From Paludibacteraceae bacterium (GTDB lineage Bacteria > Bacteroidota > Bacteroidia > Bacteroidales > Paludibacteraceae), in the NCBI GenBank assembly GCA_024693065.1, contig JAILLP010000016.1:1-64000 (forward strand): a stretch of DNA of 64,000 nt, read 5' to 3'. Below the pieces are notes generated by a model. That model saw nothing but the letters and a program-made list of their open reading frames with translations. It did no database searches and was not told where the DNA came from. This document shows positions 44,303 to 54,400 of the stretch, piece after piece. Positions within the stretch are counted from its first letter, which is position 1; each line of letters starts with the position of its first letter. Made by a program: the position numbers and the translations under genes.

Positions 44303-45442
44303 CTAATGAATACTGCAGTTCACAACCGGATTGGCATAGATCCGAAGGAAGATCTGTTCTAGTTCCGACGGTTCTGCCTCAATGCCGATATGGGCCAATC
44401 CATCGTTCATATAGGCGATGAAATCTTTCTTTTCGTCTGCCGAATAATGGTCGGCGAATGCGTTCCCACCATGGAGGATATCGTATGCGATGTAATTTGT
44501 CTTGAACAGTTTGTAACTTTTATAAATCCGTTGGTCAATCAATGAAGCCAAGGCGACCATCTTCTCATTTTTCTCCTTTTCATCGCATATTTCAAGTTCT
44601 TTCCTTGAGATAGGTTCTGTCATGGAGAGGTGTACTTTCCCTTTTTTCTGCTGTATACCCGTAAGGATGCTGTTCAGGTCCTCATTCTCTCCCTTCACGT
44701 ACTTTTGAAGCTTGGAGATGTATAATTCCGCCGTTTTGAGGAAATCGCAAGGCTCGTATTCGTAGGAGACGGCGACGGGCGTGATGCTCAGTTCGTCGAG
44801 GTTGTCCACGAAGCTCTTATCGCTACTGAGGGAGAACATCTTCAGAACCCCCATTTCCGTCTTGTCGTTGCCATCCTTGGTCCGGCCATTGCGTTGTGCG
44901 ATCCATACCGACTCGTCCAATTCGGTCACCACATGGCGCATATAGGCGGAAACCTCCAATGAGTTTCTGTAAAAGTCCTTGATGTTTCCCCCGCGGATAA
45001 TGCGGAACATCTTGTTCAGCTTACCGATGTTGATGACCAGGTTCCCTTTCATCAGATTACTGCCGAAAGTGATTTGGCAGGTCTTGATCTTATGCTCGTA
45101 CAACAGCAGGTCTAGGATTGCGGAATCCAGTGCGATGTCGCGGTGATTGGCGATGAAGATATGACGCTTCACATCGTCAATTTTATCGAATCCATCGAAG
45201 GAAATGCCATCTGTGGTCTTTGTGATGACTGCTTGGATGGCGGGGTACATGACGCGGGTTTGGAACTCGTCGACCGTCTTGATCTGTAATAACGTGCGAT
45301 TCACTTCATCAATGTCCGCATCGGGCAAACAATACTTCACCACCATCGGGAAGAACGGATCTTCGGTGATCGCCTTCATTGCGGCGGGAACCTCCGAGTC
45401 GTTGTAGGGGCGAACTGGTTCAAAATTAAACTCTCCGATCAT
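44303..45442 (-). CDS. 1-acyl-sn-glycerol-3-phosphate acyltransferase-like protein
   Basis: 379 residues, with an acyltransferase core in the PlsC/PlsB style: IFIANHRDIALDSAIL, where His100 and Asp106 stand five residues apart instead of the usual four, a variant seen in Bacteroidetes members. It then has KLNKMFRIIRGG and ESVWIAQRNGRTKDGNDKTEMGVLKMFSL. It probably transfers an acyl group to a glycerolipid or glycolipid at the membrane. It is the last gene of a leftward operon with glycosyltransferase, esterase and CoA-ligase-like genes; the gap to the ligase is five bases. Confidence 0.85.
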   Translation of the reverse strand: MIGEFNFEPVRPYNDSEVPAAMKAITEDPFFPMVVKYCLPDADIDEVNRTLLQIKTVDEFQTRVMYPAIQAVITKTTDGISFDGFDKIDDVKRHIFIANHRDIALDSAILDLLLYEHKIKTCQITFGSNLMKGNLVINIGKLNKMFRIIRGGNIKDFYRNSLEVSAYMRHVVTELDESVWIAQRNGRTKDGNDKTEMGVLKMFSLSSDKSFVDNLDELSITPVAVSYEYEPCDFLKTAELYISKLQKYVKGENEDLNSILTGIQQKKGKVHLSMTEPISRKELEICDEKEKNEKMVALASLIDQRIYKSYKLFKTNYIAYDILHGGNAFADHYSADEKKDFIAYMNDGLAHIGIEAEPSELEQIFLRIYANPVVNCSIH

Positions 45443-45447
45443 GGCAA

Positions 45448-46740
45448 TTATCTTTTATCGATGAATTTAACGGGTTTTCTATTCATTTCGGGGAATTGGA
45501 TCTTATGGATCTCCTCGATAGGTTTGAACATCACGTCAGGCGCCACACGCAGCTTGGCCCTGAAATGGTCTTTCAGTTCCTTGATCATGTTCTCGTTCGG
45601 GTTCTTCACGCCGATGTATACGGTGAGATGGTCCATTCCTATCTCGTTGGACGATACCTCGACCAAGTAATTCTCCACGTAATCCGCATTATCCAACACG
45701 TCGAACACGGAGGCTGGATAGAGGGTTGTGCCCTTGAACTTGATCATCTGCTTTTTCCTGCCGATGATCGGACTGATACGCATGGTGGTGCGCCCACAGG
45801 AACAAGGTTCGTAATGGAACCTCGCCACATCGCCTGTCCGGAAACGGAGTAGCGGCATACCCTCCACGCCTAACGTCGTGACGACCAACTCTCCAGGCTC
45901 CCCTTCGTTCACAGGATTGCCGTTTTCATCGATCAATTCGCATATAATCAGTTCCGGGTGATGATGTCCGCCCTTTCCTGCCGAGCATTCGCAGAAGGAG
46001 GTGCTCATCTCGGTGGAGGCATAGGTGGAATACAATTCGATGTCCCATTTCTCCTTGATTTTCGTTCCCAACAGATTCAGTGAGAAGTCGTCGTTCCTGA
46101 GATTTTCCCCGATGCAAACGGCCTTTTTTACGCTACAGTTCTTATAGTCGATGCCGTGTTCCTCGGCGAATTTGATGATGCGTAGGATGAAGGAAGGGAC
46201 GCAGATAATCGCATCTGGTTGGATTCGCTTGATAGTGTCCCATTGCAGTTCCGGTATGCCATTGCCGACGCGCACTAGGCCGGCGCCCATCATGCGTATG
46301 CCCAAGCAGTAGGCGTATCCAGCCATAAAGCGTTTATCGATCGTCGTCATCAGCTGGTATATCTCACCTGGGTGTCCGCCTGTGCCTGTGAAGGAGATCG
46401 CTTCATTGTAGGCGAGGCGCACGAGGTCCTTCTCCGTCATGGCGAAGGTGGTAGGGTCGCTCAATGTGCCGGAAGTGGTGATGTAATCCCTGATCTCGGA
46501 AGGCTCGACGCAGAAGAAATCCTTGTTCCTCGTCTGCAGGTCCTCCTTGGTCGTGAAAGGAATCAGACGCAAGTCCTCCAAGGTCTTGACCTTTGCCACA
46601 TCGATATGGTTTTTTGCGAATAAATCTTTGTAAAACAGAGATTTGGAGGATAGATAGGCCAAATCCTCCCTCAACTTCTCCTCTTGGAACGCTTTGATCA
46701 CGTTCCTAGGCTGGAATTCAATTTCTGGAACTAAATTCAT
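45448..46740 (-). CDS. AMP-binding enzyme, phenylacetate-CoA ligase-like
   Basis: 430 residues from the ATG at 46740. This start is chosen because AAGGAGG lies eight bases upstream; a GTG at 46770 overlapping the preceding gene is less likely. PaaK-like adenylate-forming fold: YITTSGTLSDPTTFAMT (phosphate loop), YSTYASTEMSTSFCEC, LLRFRTGDVARFHYEPCSCGRT, ISPIIGRKKQMIKFKGTTLYP. A Cys-containing loop typical of this family is kept. It activates a carboxylic acid as CoA thioester. The substrate is unknown, and a link to the acyltransferase next door is inferred. Confidence 0.87.
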   Translation of the reverse strand: MNLVPEIEFQPRNVIKAFQEEKLREDLAYLSSKSLFYKDLFAKNHIDVAKVKTLEDLRLIPFTTKEDLQTRNKDFFCVEPSEIRDYITTSGTLSDPTTFAMTEKDLVRLAYNEAISFTGTGGHPGEIYQLMTTIDKRFMAGYAYCLGIRMMGAGLVRVGNGIPELQWDTIKRIQPDAIICVPSFILRIIKFAEEHGIDYKNCSVKKAVCIGENLRNDDFSLNLLGTKIKEKWDIELYSTYASTEMSTSFCECSAGKGGHHHPELIICELIDENGNPVNEGEPGELVVTTLGVEGMPLLRFRTGDVARFHYEPCSCGRTTMRISPIIGRKKQMIKFKGTTLYPASVFDVLDNADYVENYLVEVSSNEIGMDHLTVYIGVKNPNENMIKELKDHFRAKLRVAPDVMFKPIEEIHKIQFPEMNRKPVKFIDKR

Positions 46741-46766
46741 ATACACGTCCTCCTTTCTTCTCCTAT

Positions 46767-47639
46767 TCACTTGTTAGGCAAAAAGCCATTTTGAATAAGC
46801 CATGTCTTAAGCAACAATCCCCACTGGCTGGTCTCCGTGGATCTTGTCCGTATCATGCCGAACCCGTGTCCGCCCTGTTCGAACAGGTGGAACTCGCAGG
46901 GTATGTTTTTTTGTGCTAGCGCATCGCGCAACACAACGGTATTTCTATAGTCGACCACATCATCATCCTTGCAAGCGAGCAGGAAAACGGGTGGCATATT
47001 TTCAGGAATGTGCCTTTCCATCGAAAAACTGTCTGCCATGGCTTTCGTGAAACCCTCGCCGAGGAGGTTCCTCCTAGACTTCACATGGGCGATGCTATCC
47101 TGCATGGATACGACAGGGTAGATGGGGCAGACGAAGTCGGGACGCAGGTTGACGGAGGTGTGTATTCCGCGGTCGGCCAAGAAATCGTGGGAAGCGTAAG
47201 CGCCACCCATCGTGACCAGATGACCTCCGGCGGAAAAGCCCATACAACCCAGTTTGTGCGGGTCGATGCCGAATCTCTCCGCATTCTCGCGTAGGATCTG
47301 CACGCCGCGCTGGAAATCCTCGATCATGGCGGGATGATGGTTGCCATGCATTGAGACGCGGTAACGCAATACCACGGCGGTAATCCCCCATTGCCGCAGG
47401 TATTCCGCCACTTCCGAGCCTTCGTTGCGTAGGCCCAAATGATGATAGCTACCCCCAGGGCAGATTAGGACACAAGTGCCATTGCGCAAAGAATCGACCG
47501 GAGCGAATACTCTCAGTTCCGGACGTTTCTCCTTACGGGTGGGATGTTTATCCCACAATTTTACAACCTCATATTGGGCGTGTATGCACAAGGAGAAAGA
47601 CAGCAACAAAAGGAAGTGTGCCAATCTTATCATGGGCAT
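46767..47639 (-). CDS. Exported alpha/beta-hydrolase, acetyl-xylan-esterase-like
   Basis: 290 residues. An N-terminal signal peptide (IRLAHFLLLLSFSLCIHAQ) is followed by an alpha/beta-hydrolase domain with oxyanion loop CPGGSYHHL, nucleophile elbow GCMGFSAGGH (Ser), Asp in LLACKDDDVVDY and His in FEQGGHGFGM. The pattern matches the esterases found with xylan-degrading genes in Bacteroidetes. The start overlaps the stop of the upstream glycosyltransferase (TAATG), so translation is coupled; a second ATG six bases later (47633) is possible. Confidence 0.88.
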   Translation of the reverse strand: MPMIRLAHFLLLLSFSLCIHAQYEVVKLWDKHPTRKEKRPELRVFAPVDSLRNGTCVLICPGGSYHHLGLRNEGSEVAEYLRQWGITAVVLRYRVSMHGNHHPAMIEDFQRGVQILRENAERFGIDPHKLGCMGFSAGGHLVTMGGAYASHDFLADRGIHTSVNLRPDFVCPIYPVVSMQDSIAHVKSRRNLLGEGFTKAMADSFSMERHIPENMPPVFLLACKDDDVVDYRNTVVLRDALAQKNIPCEFHLFEQGGHGFGMIRTRSTETSQWGLLLKTWLIQNGFLPNK

Positions 47640-48769
47640 TACTGTATGAGTAAATCATATTCCTTCATGATGACCCCTTTGATGCGTGTCATCGTGAACT
47701 TCTCCGCGATAAGGTCATGGGCCCGCTCGCCCATTTTGTCACGGATATGGTCTTTATTCTGCAATAATTTATCGATTGCTTCGGCGAAGGCCTGAACGTC
47801 ACCATTGGCGACCTCGATGCCGGTGGTGCCATTTTGGTTCAACCAATTCACACCCGATCCCTCGATGGAGAACAGGACAGGGGGTGTTCCGCAGTACATC
47901 GCTTCAGCCAGTACAATGCCAAAGGCTTCGTTTTTCGTGATGGAAGGGAAGGCGAATACAGAGGCCGCACGCATGTATAGACGTACCTCGTCATCGCTGA
48001 TTTTCCCGATGAAATGGATTCTTTCGGAGTTTGCGTTCATCTTCAGCTCGTTCGACAACGGACCTTCGCCCGCAATCAGGATCACACAATCTGAAGTGAT
48101 TTTCTTTTCAGCCGCGATCAATCGGTCGATGCCTTTGTACGCCACATGGCGACCCATGAAGAATATAATGTCCTTGCCATCGTACTTGCGCTTGATCTCC
48201 GCTATCTTCTCGTCATCCCCTTCACGGACGGAAATCTTCTTCTCATTGATTCCGTTAGGTACAATGATCACTTTATCCTTGAATTGCTTTAGCGGGATGG
48301 AGTGTTCCGCATAATTCGGACTTGTGGCGAAAATGGAGTCCGCACGCTCCAGCAACTTCTGTTCGAAAGGCTTGAACGCAGTGTAAGTGAACTGCTGCTT
48401 CACGATGTCGGAGTGCCAGTGCACAATCAATTTCACGTTGTCCGGAATATAGTGGCAAACAAGCAGGGAGGCATATGGGTTAGGCGTATGGAGGTGTATG
48501 ATGTCGGGCTGAAACTCCCGCAATATCTTCTTCAACATATTGGGATAGGAGAATGATATGGGCTGACTGTATTTCTGCATTTGTACGCCCAAACGATACA
48601 CATGAACTCCCTCATATTGTTCCTCAACATTGTTTTTCCCTGTATTAAAGCACAATACGCAATGTTCATAATCAGCCATGGAGCTGACGATGCTATAACA
48701 TACGTCCTCAATTCCCCCTTTATAAGGTGGATAAAATTTCGATATATGTAAAACCTTCCCTTTAGACAT
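47639..48769 (-). CDS. Glycosyltransferase family 4
   Basis: 376 residues from the ATG at 48769; an upstream TTG at 48787 is the alternative. GT-B fold: VLHISKFYPPYKGGIEDVCYSI at the N-terminus (GGIE acceptor loop), DIIHLHTPNPYASLL, FMGRHVAYKGIDRLIAAEK and the donor motif NEAFGIVLAEAMYCGTPPVLFS with its E-x7-E pair. First gene of a leftward operon with esterase, ligase and acyltransferase. It may glycosylate a membrane lipid, given the acyltransferase partner (inference). Confidence 0.9.
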   Translation of the reverse strand: MSKGKVLHISKFYPPYKGGIEDVCYSIVSSMADYEHCVLCFNTGKNNVEEQYEGVHVYRLGVQMQKYSQPISFSYPNMLKKILREFQPDIIHLHTPNPYASLLVCHYIPDNVKLIVHWHSDIVKQQFTYTAFKPFEQKLLERADSIFATSPNYAEHSIPLKQFKDKVIIVPNGINEKKISVREGDDEKIAEIKRKYDGKDIIFFMGRHVAYKGIDRLIAAEKKITSDCVILIAGEGPLSNELKMNANSERIHFIGKISDDEVRLYMRAASVFAFPSITKNEAFGIVLAEAMYCGTPPVLFSIEGSGVNWLNQNGTTGIEVANGDVQAFAEAIDKLLQNKDHIRDKMGERAHDLIAEKFTMTRIKGVIMKEYDLLIQ

Positions 48770-48899
48770 CAGCCTCACATCCAACAATTACCGCTCTATC
48801 GTCGTCTCTCATCGATTTACAACAAGATATTACCCATGGTAAAACGACACTAACCACAGTTAGTTATGAGAGTGAAATTACTCAAATTATTTATGAATG

Positions 48900-48930
48900 C
48901 AAAGATAGGAAATTTAGTCTTATATTAAAG
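48900..48930 (-). promoter_or_regulatory. Promoter of the glycosyltransferase-acyltransferase operon
   Basis: On the minus strand CTTT (48927-48930), 19 bases, then TATCTTTG (48900-48907). The -7 box is exact; the -33 box has mismatches. Confidence 0.5.
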
Positions 48931-49004
48931 AATATGTTTCTAGATTATTTCTTTTATGGGGAATCTGTTTCCGGAACAACTCATACAGACCATTAATCGC
49001 CTCA

Positions 49005-51215
49005 TTAGAATTTCATTATCTGGCGACTTCTAGTCCCTGATTCGTCTTCTATCACAATCATATAGATTCCCGCTTTCCAATCATTTAAATAGAAATAGGC
49101 ATTCGGTTGCTTCAATCGCCGGCTGATCATCTTTCTGCCGTTAGGGGCAAATATCCTGATCGTTGATTTTCCGCTCAGTCCCTCTATGTATAGATCTCCA
49201 TCCGTATATTTGGGGTAAATGGTCAGTTGATCGTCTTTTACGGAAGGGGAGTAGACTGTTCCCGTATTCCTCAGCAGTACGGGCGTGGCGGCGCAGACAT
49301 TGCCGCACGACACTTTCCAGTGATAAAAATAGAGATACCAAGGTTTGTTGTTGATCCAAGCCAGATTTGCCCCATCCAAGGAGATTAGGCCCTCGATTTC
49401 GTACGGAAAGGCGATATCATCGTCCGTGTGGGAGTGGTACAATGGGGCGGTGGTTCCCTGCGCATCCATCCGGTACTTGCCTGGCGCCAAGGTCACACCG
49501 ATAGGCAGGCGGTTCTCGCCCGGTGTGAGGCCTTCGAAGGTGCGGGACGAGACGACCTCGCCCGTGGCATCATCCAAAATGCGAATCACGGCGGTCAGGT
49601 TCTTGGATGGATAGATGGAGAGCGAATCGATGGTCAGCTCCTTGTAGACCGTGAAGAGCATCCATTCGGAGAAATCGGTGCGGGTCCATGCGTTGGTGGT
49701 GAGTCGTTTCTTGCCCACATAGCCCGTATAGGCGGAGGCATCCTTCACATAGAGGTAGGAGGATTGTGCAGGGATCGTATATGGGCATAGATTGCCCTCC
49801 CCGATCACCTCCCGCAACGTCGAGTCTTTGTACCATACATAGTTGCCATTGCCTGTCACCTCCAGCGTCACATTGGTGCCAGCGACTCCCTCCACATCCT
49901 TCACATCCAGCAATCCGGAGGTAACCGTCACCTCGTCGGAGGCGGATTCGCAATGTGGGGAAGAGACTGTCAAGCGATAGCCGCCCGCATCCTTCACCTG
50001 CAGGGATGGCTCCGCATTGTCCAGCAAGGCACCATCTTTTCTCCACTCATATTTGAGCTGGGAAGCATCGTCGGTGATGCTAGCCTGCAGGGTGGCGAAG
50101 GAGGTGGCGCAGAGTAGCCGGTCCTCGCCCAAATCGGGCTGCAAGGTGGAGAGCAGGGAGACCGTGTCCCGACCGTTACACCAGCCGCTATCCGCAACCA
50201 ACACATACGTTCCTTCCTCCCATACCGAGATGGAAGGGCCCTGGGAGAAGCGCTTCCCGTCTCGTAGCCATTGGTAATGGAAGGCGTCCGACTGCCAATC
50301 GGGTGCAAACTTGTATGACTTGGAGCCTGTGCACAACGTCTTATCCATGCCCAATTCAGGCTTACGGCAGGATTGATAGGCCACATCCCCATAGGTGGCT
50401 CCTATGCGGATATCGTCCAGCCATGTATAGCAGGTCTCGGTGGGGCACCATGTCTCATCATCACCTCCGTGGAAGGTGGAAATATAGAGATTGTCCACTT
50501 TGTCGCCGTTGGAGGTGAAACGCAGTCCTTTCAGCAGCAGAACCTGCTTCCCATTCACCCAAATCTCCACCTCTCCGTCATAGGTATCTCCGTCCGTGTT
50601 GATCTTGACACGCTCCGCTATGTGGTACCATTTCCCACGTTCGAAGAGCACAGAAGAGCCGTCCGGGTAGAGAAGGTCATGGTCCTCCCCGTACTTATCA
50701 GGCTTATCCATGTGGTAGAGATAGAGCACGGCTTTGCCACCAGCTCGCCACATCAGACGGGCGGAGAATCCGTTCGTTCCGTCGCACAGATCGCCTCCGG
50801 AGCAGCATGCGCCGCCACACAGCCCAGGTAGTTTGCCACCATAGCTGGTGGTGCCCCACGAGAAGTTTTCGGAAAAACGCAGGTTATAGGATGTGTACGC
50901 CTCCTCCCTGCTGTCGAACATCAGCTTCACCTGACAGCCCGTCTCCTCAGGACCATAACCGCCCTCGGGATAGGTGATTCGCATCGATTGCAGACCGGAA
51001 GCTGCCTGGGTGGAGTCTATGACGGTACGGGACCCCAAGGCATTGTCCCACGAATCCGTTCGGAACCCGTTCTCCTGGAACAGTGTGCGGGACATAGGGG
51101 TTCCGGAGCGCAGATCCTCGAAGTTGGTGGAGGAAATCATCGCGGCGGAGAGGGTGGCCGGCAAAACGAGCGACCCTATAGCGAGCAACCAATGTTTAGC
51201 TTTCCGGTATTTCAT
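49005..51215 (-). CDS. PL14-type polysaccharide lyase with T9SS sorting domain
   Basis: 736 residues. A signal peptide (~1-25) is followed by a lyase-like beta-jelly-roll (~28-270) with ITYPEGGYGPEETGCQVKL, SYGGKLPGLCGG, FSARLMWRAGGKAVLYLYHMD and KWYHIAERVKIN, the pattern of polysaccharide lyase family 14 (alginate or glucuronan lyases). Two Ig-like repeats follow (YQWLRDGKRFSQGPSISVWEEGTYVL and YEWRKDGALLDNAEPSLQVKDAGGYRL), then another beta domain. A type A T9SS sorting domain closes it (TIYPKYTDGDLYIEGLSGK to RSRQIMKF). It probably cuts a uronic-acid polymer outside the cell; the substrate is not proven. A weak -7 box (TATCTTTA) precedes it. Confidence 0.85.
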   Translation of the reverse strand: MKYRKAKHWLLAIGSLVLPATLSAAMISSTNFEDLRSGTPMSRTLFQENGFRTDSWDNALGSRTVIDSTQAASGLQSMRITYPEGGYGPEETGCQVKLMFDSREEAYTSYNLRFSENFSWGTTSYGGKLPGLCGGACCSGGDLCDGTNGFSARLMWRAGGKAVLYLYHMDKPDKYGEDHDLLYPDGSSVLFERGKWYHIAERVKINTDGDTYDGEVEIWVNGKQVLLLKGLRFTSNGDKVDNLYISTFHGGDDETWCPTETCYTWLDDIRIGATYGDVAYQSCRKPELGMDKTLCTGSKSYKFAPDWQSDAFHYQWLRDGKRFSQGPSISVWEEGTYVLVADSGWCNGRDTVSLLSTLQPDLGEDRLLCATSFATLQASITDDASQLKYEWRKDGALLDNAEPSLQVKDAGGYRLTVSSPHCESASDEVTVTSGLLDVKDVEGVAGTNVTLEVTGNGNYVWYKDSTLREVIGEGNLCPYTIPAQSSYLYVKDASAYTGYVGKKRLTTNAWTRTDFSEWMLFTVYKELTIDSLSIYPSKNLTAVIRILDDATGEVVSSRTFEGLTPGENRLPIGVTLAPGKYRMDAQGTTAPLYHSHTDDDIAFPYEIEGLISLDGANLAWINNKPWYLYFYHWKVSCGNVCAATPVLLRNTGTVYSPSVKDDQLTIYPKYTDGDLYIEGLSGKSTIRIFAPNGRKMISRRLKQPNAYFYLNDWKAGIYMIVIEDESGTRSRQIMKF

Positions 51216-51250
51216 GATACGTATTATTTGTTTAGCCTAAAGATACGAAA

Positions 51251-51285
51251 AGAGTTAAAAATTAAGAATTAAGAGTTAAGAATTA
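51251..51285. repeat. AT-rich TTAAGAATT intergenic repeat
   Basis: Several imperfect units of TTAAGAATT / GTTAAAAATT lie in tandem between the PL14 gene and the carB terminator. A shorter related piece occurs at about 42254-42269. Such runs are common in Bacteroidetes intergenic DNA. Confidence 0.5.
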
Positions 51286-51330
51286 TGTCTGCATGATTTG
51301 TACGATATGGGTTTCAACGGCCAACTATGG

Positions 51331-51379
51331 CGCAAAAACCAAGGAAGGGAACCCATCCTTTGCAGGATCGATTCCCTTC
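51331..51379 (-). terminator. Terminator of carB
   Basis: Arms GAAGGGAA (51344-51351) and TTCCCTTC (51372-51379), with an inner ATCCT/AGGAT stem. On the minus strand it is followed by CTTGGTTTTTG. Confidence 0.7.
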
Positions 51380-51404
51380 TCTTATATTACACAATAGAAC
51401 TGAA

Positions 51405-54400
51405 TTAATATTCTTGCCAAGTCTTGATCTCGATGTCAGTCTCCTTCATGTTGCAGAATGCCTTGATGAAGGCACTTGCCAAACGGGCGTTCGTCATCAA
51501 CGGAATGTTATGGTCGATCGCGGAGCGACGGATCTTGTAACCGTTGGTCAACTCACGTCTGGTCTGGTTCTTAGGGATATTGACAACCAAATCCACTTGA
51601 TGTTCCTGTAACAACGAAATGATATTCATGTTGTGGTTCTGCTCATCCGGCCAGCTAACCACTGTGGCTTCAACGCCATGGTCGGCAAGGAACTTCTGCG
51701 TTCCCTCCGTAGCGTAGATCTTATATCCACCAGCGGCGAGCAACTTGCAAGCGTCGAGCAAATCCACCTTGCCGCGGATATCACCGGAAGATACCAAAAC
51801 GCCCTTCTTCGGAACGACGTATCCTACTGAAAGGAGGGCGGTCATGATCGCGCTGTCGAAGTCCTTTCCGATGCAACCAACCTCACCCGTAGAGGACATG
51901 TCCACGCCCAATACAGGGTCCGCCTTATGCAGACGGGCGAAAGAGAATTGGGAAGCCTTCACGCCCACATAGTCGATATCGTAAGTAGAAGAATCCGGCT
52001 TCTCGAACGGTGCGTCCAACATGATTTTGGTAGCCGTCTCGATGAAGTTGCGCTTCAACACCTTGGATACGAATGGGAAGCTTCTCGAAGAACGCAAGTT
52101 ACACTCGATCACCTTCACCGCATTGTCCTTCGCCAAGAATTGGATATTGAATGGACCGCTGATGTTCAACTCCTTAGCGATCTTCTTGCTGACCTTCTTG
52201 ATCTGACGAACCGTCTCCAAGTAGATCTTCTGTGCAGGGAATACCAATGTGGCGTCACCTGAGTGGACACCGGCGAACTCGACGTGCTCGGAAATCGCAT
52301 ATTCAACGATCTCACCATTCTTAGCCACAGCGTCGAACTCGATCTCCTTAGCGCCTTGCAAGAAGGAAGATACAACGACTGGATACTCCTTGGAAACCTT
52401 AGCGGCCATCTTCAGGAACGTCTCCATCTGCTCACGGTTGTAGCATACGTTCATCGCCGCACCGGACAAGACGTAAGACGGACGGATCAGGACAGGGAAA
52501 CCAACCTCCTTGATGAAGTTGTCGATGTCCTCCGAGCTGGTCAACTCGCCCCAACGAGGCTGGTCGATGCCCAATTGATCCAACATAGCGGAGAATTTGT
52601 GACGGTTCTCCGCACGGTCGATGGAAACAGGGGAAGTACCCAATACCGGCACATTCTGACGATAAAGCTTCATCGCCAAGTTATTCGGAATCTGACCACC
52701 CACAGAGACAATCACACCCTTAGGGTTCTCCAAGTCGATGACATCCAACACACGCTCGAAGCTCAACTCGTCGAAATAGAGGCGGTCACACATGTCATAG
52801 TCGGTGGAAACCGTTTCAGGGTTGTAGTTGATCATGATGGACTTATAACCCAATTGACGGGCCGTCTTCACCGCATTCACGGAACACCAGTCGAACTCTA
52901 CGGAAGAACCGATGCGGTAAGCACCAGAACCCAAGACAACGATGTTCTTGTCGTTTCTGTATGAATAATCGATGCTATGCTCAGTCTCGCCGTAAGTCAT
53001 GTACAAGTAGTTGGTCAACTCAGGATGCTCCGAAGCGACCGTATTGATGCGGCGTACGGCAGGTACGATATTCTGTTTCTTACGAAGGGCACGCACACGA
53101 AGGATTTCCTTCTCCATGTTGTTCGTAGGGTTCTCGGAGAAACGGGCGATCTGGAAGTCGGAGAAGCCAAGGCGTTTCGCTTCCTTCATCACGTTAGCCG
53201 GAATATCCTCGATCTTCTTGTATTGACCCAACACCTTCGTGTAGTCCACGATGTTCTTCAACTTACCGATGAACCATTTGTCGATCTTCGTCAAATCGAC
53301 GATTTTCTCGATGGAATAGCCCTTCTCCAAAGCGGCTGCGATGGCGAAGATACGCAAGTCGGTAGGGTGGGACAATTCCGTATCCAAGTCGTTGAACTCG
53401 ATGTCATGGTTGCCGACGAAACCGTGCATACCCTGACCGATCATACGAAGACCCTTTTGCATGATCTCCTCGAAAGACTTACCGATGGACATGATCTCAC
53501 CGACCGACTTCATGGAAGAGTTGATCTCACGGTCAACGCCCACGAACTTGGACAAGTCCCAACGAGGGATCTTCACGATGATATAATCAACCGATGGAGC
53601 GACGTAAGCCGAGTTAGGCGTGCCCATCTCACCGATCTGGTCGAGGGAATAACCCAAAGCCAACTTAGCGGCCACGAAAGCCAACGGATAACCGGAAGCC
53701 TTGGAAGCCAAAGCGGATGAACGGCTCAAACGAGCGTTGATCTCGATAATACGGTAGTCGTTCGTCTCGGCGTTGAACGCATATTGGATGTTACACTCGC
53801 CGACGATGCCGATGTGACGCACCACCTTTTGGGAGATTTCCTGCAACATGCTGATCTGCTCCTGCGTGAGGGAGATGATTGGCGCCACCACGATACTCTC
53901 GCCCGTGTGGATGCCGAGCGGATCGAAGTTCTCCATCGGAACCACCGTGAAACAGTGGTCGTTCTTGTCGCGGATCACCTCGAACTCGATCTCCTTCCAA
54001 CCCTTCAGAGACTCCTCGACGAGGATCTGCTTAGAGTGAGCCAAGGCGCTGTCGCAGAGCTCAACGAACTCCTTCTCGTTGGCGCAGATACCTGAGCCCA
54101 AACCGCCCAACGCATAGGCTGAGCGCACCATCACCGGATAACCGATGCGGCGAGCCACCGTCAAGGCATCCTCCATATTCTCGACAGCCTGTGAAACAGG
54201 AGTCTTCGCCTCAATCTCCTTCAGTTTCTTCACGAAGAGGTCACGGTCTTCCGTGATCATGATCGCATCCACAGAAGTACCCAACACCTGCACGCCATAT
54301 TTCTTCAAAGTGCCAGAAGTATACAATTCAGTACCGCAGTTCAAAGCGGTCTGACCACCGAAAGCCAAGAGGATTCCGTCCGGCTGCTCCTTCTTGATAA

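Noticed and set aside
46741-46770. GTG start for the CoA-ligase-like gene
   Set aside because: A strong AAGGAGG sits inside this stretch at the right distance from the ATG at 46740.
52263-53720. Long open frames (233 and 247 codons) on the strand opposite carB
   Set aside because: They are mirror frames of a highly codon-biased gene, with His/Arg/Asp-rich products matching no family.
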